From: Paenibacillus sp. FSL K6-3182
Lineage (GTDB): Bacteria > Bacillota > Bacilli > Paenibacillales > Paenibacillaceae
Direction: 5' to 3'
Length of the DNA: 64,000 bases
Assembly: GCF_037976325.1 (NCBI RefSeq)
Contig: NZ_CP150265.1
Span: 5,593,001-5,657,000 of the forward strand
Shown here: in pieces, positions 61,846-64,000 of the stretch
Numbering within the stretch: position 1 is the first letter of the stretch
Layout: every line of letters begins with the position of its first letter
Translations under genes and position numbers: made by a program
The notes under the pieces: model-generated
Database searches by the model: none
Told to the model about the DNA's origin: nothing
Seen by the model: the letters and a program-made list of their open reading frames with translations, nothing else

Positions 61846-62289
61846 CTATTTATCCTGAATATTAGGTACGACCTTACTATGCTCAATAGGTGAGGAGAGG
61901 ACGATTAAAGTTGTCGAGTCTCCAAATTTTCCCATTTCATTAATAACATTTTCCATGGAATGCAATGATTCGCTAATCACCTTAACCAAAAAATTGTACT
62001 GACCACTTATACGATGCATCTCAAGTACATCAAGCGAATTTTTGCAATGATCAACAAAACTTTCGCAGCTCTTCGTATGAAATAATAAGTAGGCAACAAT
62101 CGATTTGTTCAATTTTTCAAGAGAAACAACAGCACGGTAATGATCAATAATGCCTTTTTCCTCCAACCTCCGCACTCTTTCTGTTACTGCTGGCTGCGAC
62201 AATGCAACGGCTTTTCCTAACTCCGTCATTGAAATTCTTGCCTGATCTTGAAGAATCATAATAATGTTTTTATCCAGTTCATCGACCAA
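61846..62289 (-). CDS. Lrp/AsnC-family transcriptional regulator
   Basis: About 147 residues from a TTG at 62289 with AAAGGAG seven bases upstream; the frame runs further to 62352 but without a ribosome site. N-terminal helix-turn-helix: VDELDKNIIMILQDQARISM, LGKAVALSQPAVTERVRRLE, EKGIIDHYRAVVS; C-terminal RAM ligand domain with CHRISGQYNF-like EMHRISGQYNFLVKV. It is divergent from an Old Yellow Enzyme gene, which it may control. It senses an amino acid or similar metabolite. Confidence 0.9.
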   Translation of the reverse strand: MVDELDKNIIMILQDQARISMTELGKAVALSQPAVTERVRRLEEKGIIDHYRAVVSLEKLNKSIVAYLLFHTKSCESFVDHCKNSLDVLEMHRISGQYNFLVKVISESLHSMENVINEMGKFGDSTTLIVLSSPIEHSKVVPNIQDK

Positions 62290-62444
62290 ACTAGTCACTC
62301 CTTTAATTTCAATGTCAAATAACATTAATAAAACAATTTTAAAGGAAATCATGATACAACACCTTGAATTTATTATGTAAAATAGAACGATTCCATTATA
62401 ACATTAATGCATAATCAACTGTTAAGCACTGAGGAGGCATAAAG

Positions 62445-63497
62445 ATGGAATCTAATAAATTGCTTGAACAAGTTACGATTGAAAATTGGACGCTTCAATC
62501 ACGTATAGTCATGGCGCCTATGACTCGTTCCTTTGCCGACAATAAGTCAGGTGTGGTTGGTCCAGATGTCGTAGAATATTACCGTAAACGGGCTGCTGAT
62601 GGTATTGGTCTGATCATTACGGAGGGGATAAATCCAAGCCCAAGAGCCAAAGGAACATATGGTATATCAGGGCTATACACCAACGAGCAGATCCAAGCAT
62701 GGAAAAAGGTGACTGATGCTGTTCATTTGGAAGGTGGAACGATCGTGGCGCAGCTTTGGCATGTTGGCAGGCTGACCCATCATGAATTAACGGGAGGCCT
62801 TCCTCCTCAAGCGCCATCTAGCATTGCAGCAAATGGACTCGTGCATCGGTTACGCAAACCTTATGAGATGCCTGAGGCGATGTCTCAGGACGAAATTTCC
62901 GAAGTGATTGAACAGCATGCTGCTGCTGCGAGAAATGCGATAATTGCCGGTTTTGACGGGGTTGAAATCCATGCAGCCCATGGGTATTTAATCGATCAGT
63001 TTAATTCAGAGGTTACAAACACTCGGACGGACACCTATGGCGGGGACTTATCACAGCGTTTAACATTCATGAAAGAGCTGCTAACTTCTGTAGTGACAGA
63101 AATAGGGGCGCTAAGGACTATCGTTCGTTTTTCAGAAATAAAAGATGATATTCCGAATTATAGTTGGGATAATCCCGAACAAACAATGGCTGCTTATATA
63201 CAAATTTTCAAGGCATTAGGCCTTAAGATTCTTCACCCCTCAACCAACCAGTTTACTAAGATATTCACCAAAGGAATGACATTTCATCAAGCTGTGCGCG
63301 AACATTGGAATGGTACAATAATCGGAGTAGGAAATTTAGATTATGAATCTGCTGCATCTGCTATAAAAGCCGGAACCATTGATCTAGCGGCTTTCGGGCG
63401 CCCACTCCTTGCCAATCCTGATTTTGTTCAACGTCTGAAGGCCGGAACCAACTTAACACCGTATGATGCTGCACTTCATCTAAAATATCTGCTTTAA
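62445..63497 (+). CDS. Old Yellow Enzyme-family NADH:flavin oxidoreductase
   Basis: 350 residues with GAGGAGG before ATG. FMN barrel motifs: SRIVMAPMTRSFADN, AQLWHVGRLTH, FDGVEIHAAHGYLIDQFNSE, NTRTDTYGGDLSQRL, and DLAAFGRPLLANPDFVQRL. The HAAH pair binds the substrate carbonyl oxygen; the family reduces activated C=C bonds of enones, nitroolefins or nitroesters with NAD(P)H. It resembles the NemA/YqjM-size group. Divergent from Lrp with a 155-bp shared promoter region. Confidence 0.93.
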   Translation: MESNKLLEQVTIENWTLQSRIVMAPMTRSFADNKSGVVGPDVVEYYRKRAADGIGLIITEGINPSPRAKGTYGISGLYTNEQIQAWKKVTDAVHLEGGTIVAQLWHVGRLTHHELTGGLPPQAPSSIAANGLVHRLRKPYEMPEAMSQDEISEVIEQHAAAARNAIIAGFDGVEIHAAHGYLIDQFNSEVTNTRTDTYGGDLSQRLTFMKELLTSVVTEIGALRTIVRFSEIKDDIPNYSWDNPEQTMAAYIQIFKALGLKILHPSTNQFTKIFTKGMTFHQAVREHWNGTIIGVGNLDYESAASAIKAGTIDLAAFGRPLLANPDFVQRLKAGTNLTPYDAALHLKYLL

Positions 63498-63597
63498 TAC
63501 GTTACTAAGAAATCACAATAGATTAAAAAAAACAGACTAGAATATGCGTTTGCGATAAACAGCAATCCCCCCTTCCTTAATCACCATAAAAAAACAG

Positions 63598-63624
63598 AAG
63601 CCGCCAGCTCATGTCTGACGGCTT
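63598..63624 (-). terminator. terminator after the MFS gene
   Basis: AAGCCGCCAG and CTGACGGCTT pair with one G-T, followed on the minus strand by TCTGTTTTTTT. It serves the MFS gene and lies about 100 bp past the convergent OYE stop. Confidence 0.7.
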
Positions 63625-63694
63625 TCTTCTCTGAAGCTAGTAACAACTTAAACTCACATAAATCATTCAGCTGATTAAACTCATAATAAGCACC

Positions 63695-64000
63695 TCAATG
63701 CCCCTTTGAAGGGAATCCGTATTCTTTAGCACGCCACGCGACTAGCAGTGCAAGAACGATAAGAATAAGCAATGACAGCGGGAAAGAACCAACACCTATA
63801 GTTTCTATAAGAATAGCGCCCAACACGCCACCAACGCCGATGGCTAGGTTCCATGCCGTCACCAGCATCGACTGGGCCACATCTGCGCTCTCGCCAGCAG
63901 CTTCAGCCATGGCTGTCTGCAGCAATGTCGCCGCGCCTCCGAACGTCAGCCCCCATACTGCAACCACTAGGTAGATCACGATCGGTTGGTTATTACTAAA
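63695..64000 (-). CDS. MFS transporter, C-terminal part (runs off window)
   Basis: The frame is open to the right edge; about 101 residues are visible. IVIYLVVAVWGLTFGGAATL, then LQTAMAEAAGESADVAQSML and VTAWNLAIGVGGVLGAILIE give the last four helices of a 12-TM DHA1-type exporter (AraJ/YdhP-like sugar or drug efflux). The N-terminus lies outside the window. Confidence 0.8.
   Translation of the reverse strand, partial: FSNNQPIVIYLVVAVWGLTFGGAATLLQTAMAEAAGESADVAQSMLVTAWNLAIGVGGVLGAILIETIGVGSFPLSLLILIVLALLVAWRAKEYGFPSKGH

Noticed and set aside
1..64000. CRISPR arrays, tRNA/rRNA genes, intact insertion sequences, known riboswitches
   Set aside because: No regularly spaced repeats, cloverleaf genes, transposase motifs or conserved riboswitch cores were recognised by eye.

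Overview
The window looks like a chromosomal segment of a spore-forming, low-to-mid GC Gram-positive of the Paenibacillus/Cohnella type. The evidence is strong AGGAGG-type ribosome binding sites, surface proteins with triple SLH domains, YesM/YesN-type two-component control of a sugar ABC system, many glycoside hydrolases, a broken spore-germination permease gene, and MerR, TetR, MarR and Lrp regulators. No rRNA, tRNA, CRISPR array or intact insertion sequence was seen.

Layout. 1-6.9 kb: a glycan-degradation island with a GH36-like alpha-galactosidase (downstream of it a partial EamA transporter), a GH101/GH129-like hydrolase, and a GH5 enzyme whose promoter carries a palindrome next to a TetR gene. 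6.9-7.7 kb: decayed remnants of a phage-type DNA adenine methylase plus tiny ORFs. 7.7-10 kb: an ECF sigma/anti-sigma pair with an autoregulatory-type promoter and a 33-residue third gene, then a small 68-residue protein. 10-12.7 kb: a MerR regulator divergent from a frameshifted 14-TM drug exporter, with a textbook 19-bp-spacer MerR promoter. 12.7-16.5 kb: a surface-anchored metallophosphoesterase. 16.7-20.9 kb: MarR plus a heterodimeric ABC exporter.

21.0-31.6 kb holds the most interesting object: one ten-gene minus-strand operon encoding an acyl/peptidyl carrier protein, an ATP-grasp ligase, a GT-B glycosyltransferase, a radical SAM/SPASM enzyme, an ABC-2 exporter (ATPase plus two permeases), an alcohol-dehydrogenase-like oxidoreductase, a GH3 beta-N-acetylhexosaminidase and a BtrH-like protein. 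Several functions match the classes used for butirosin (BtrI, BtrJ, BtrH, BtrN, BtrM, BtrE), but no 2-deoxy-scyllo-inosose synthase, aminotransferase or BtrK-type decarboxylase is present. I infer an exported, possibly glycosylated, carrier-protein-made small molecule of unknown structure. Its promoter has a 16-bp palindrome sitting between -35 and -10.

31.9-46.2 kb: secreted functions (an AA10 lytic polysaccharide monooxygenase, an alpha carbonic anhydrase, and an 1813-residue protein fusing a metallophosphoesterase, a GH8 glycosidase and SLH anchors), a GNAT, a gerAB-like pseudogene, CcdC, a MITE-like inverted repeat, a ThDP keto-acid decarboxylase and a YdjC deacetylase. 46.2-57.8 kb: a sugar operon in which a YesM-type kinase and YesN-type regulator lie upstream of a lipoprotein-dependent ABC importer, an oxidoreductase, a DUF4091 protein and a GH35 beta-galactosidase; the importer promoter overlaps a cre-like site. 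58-64 kb: M29 aminopeptidase, GNAT, an AdhR-type MerR with an aldo/keto reductase under a perfect MerR promoter, Lrp divergent from an Old Yellow Enzyme, and the C-terminal end of an MFS transporter.
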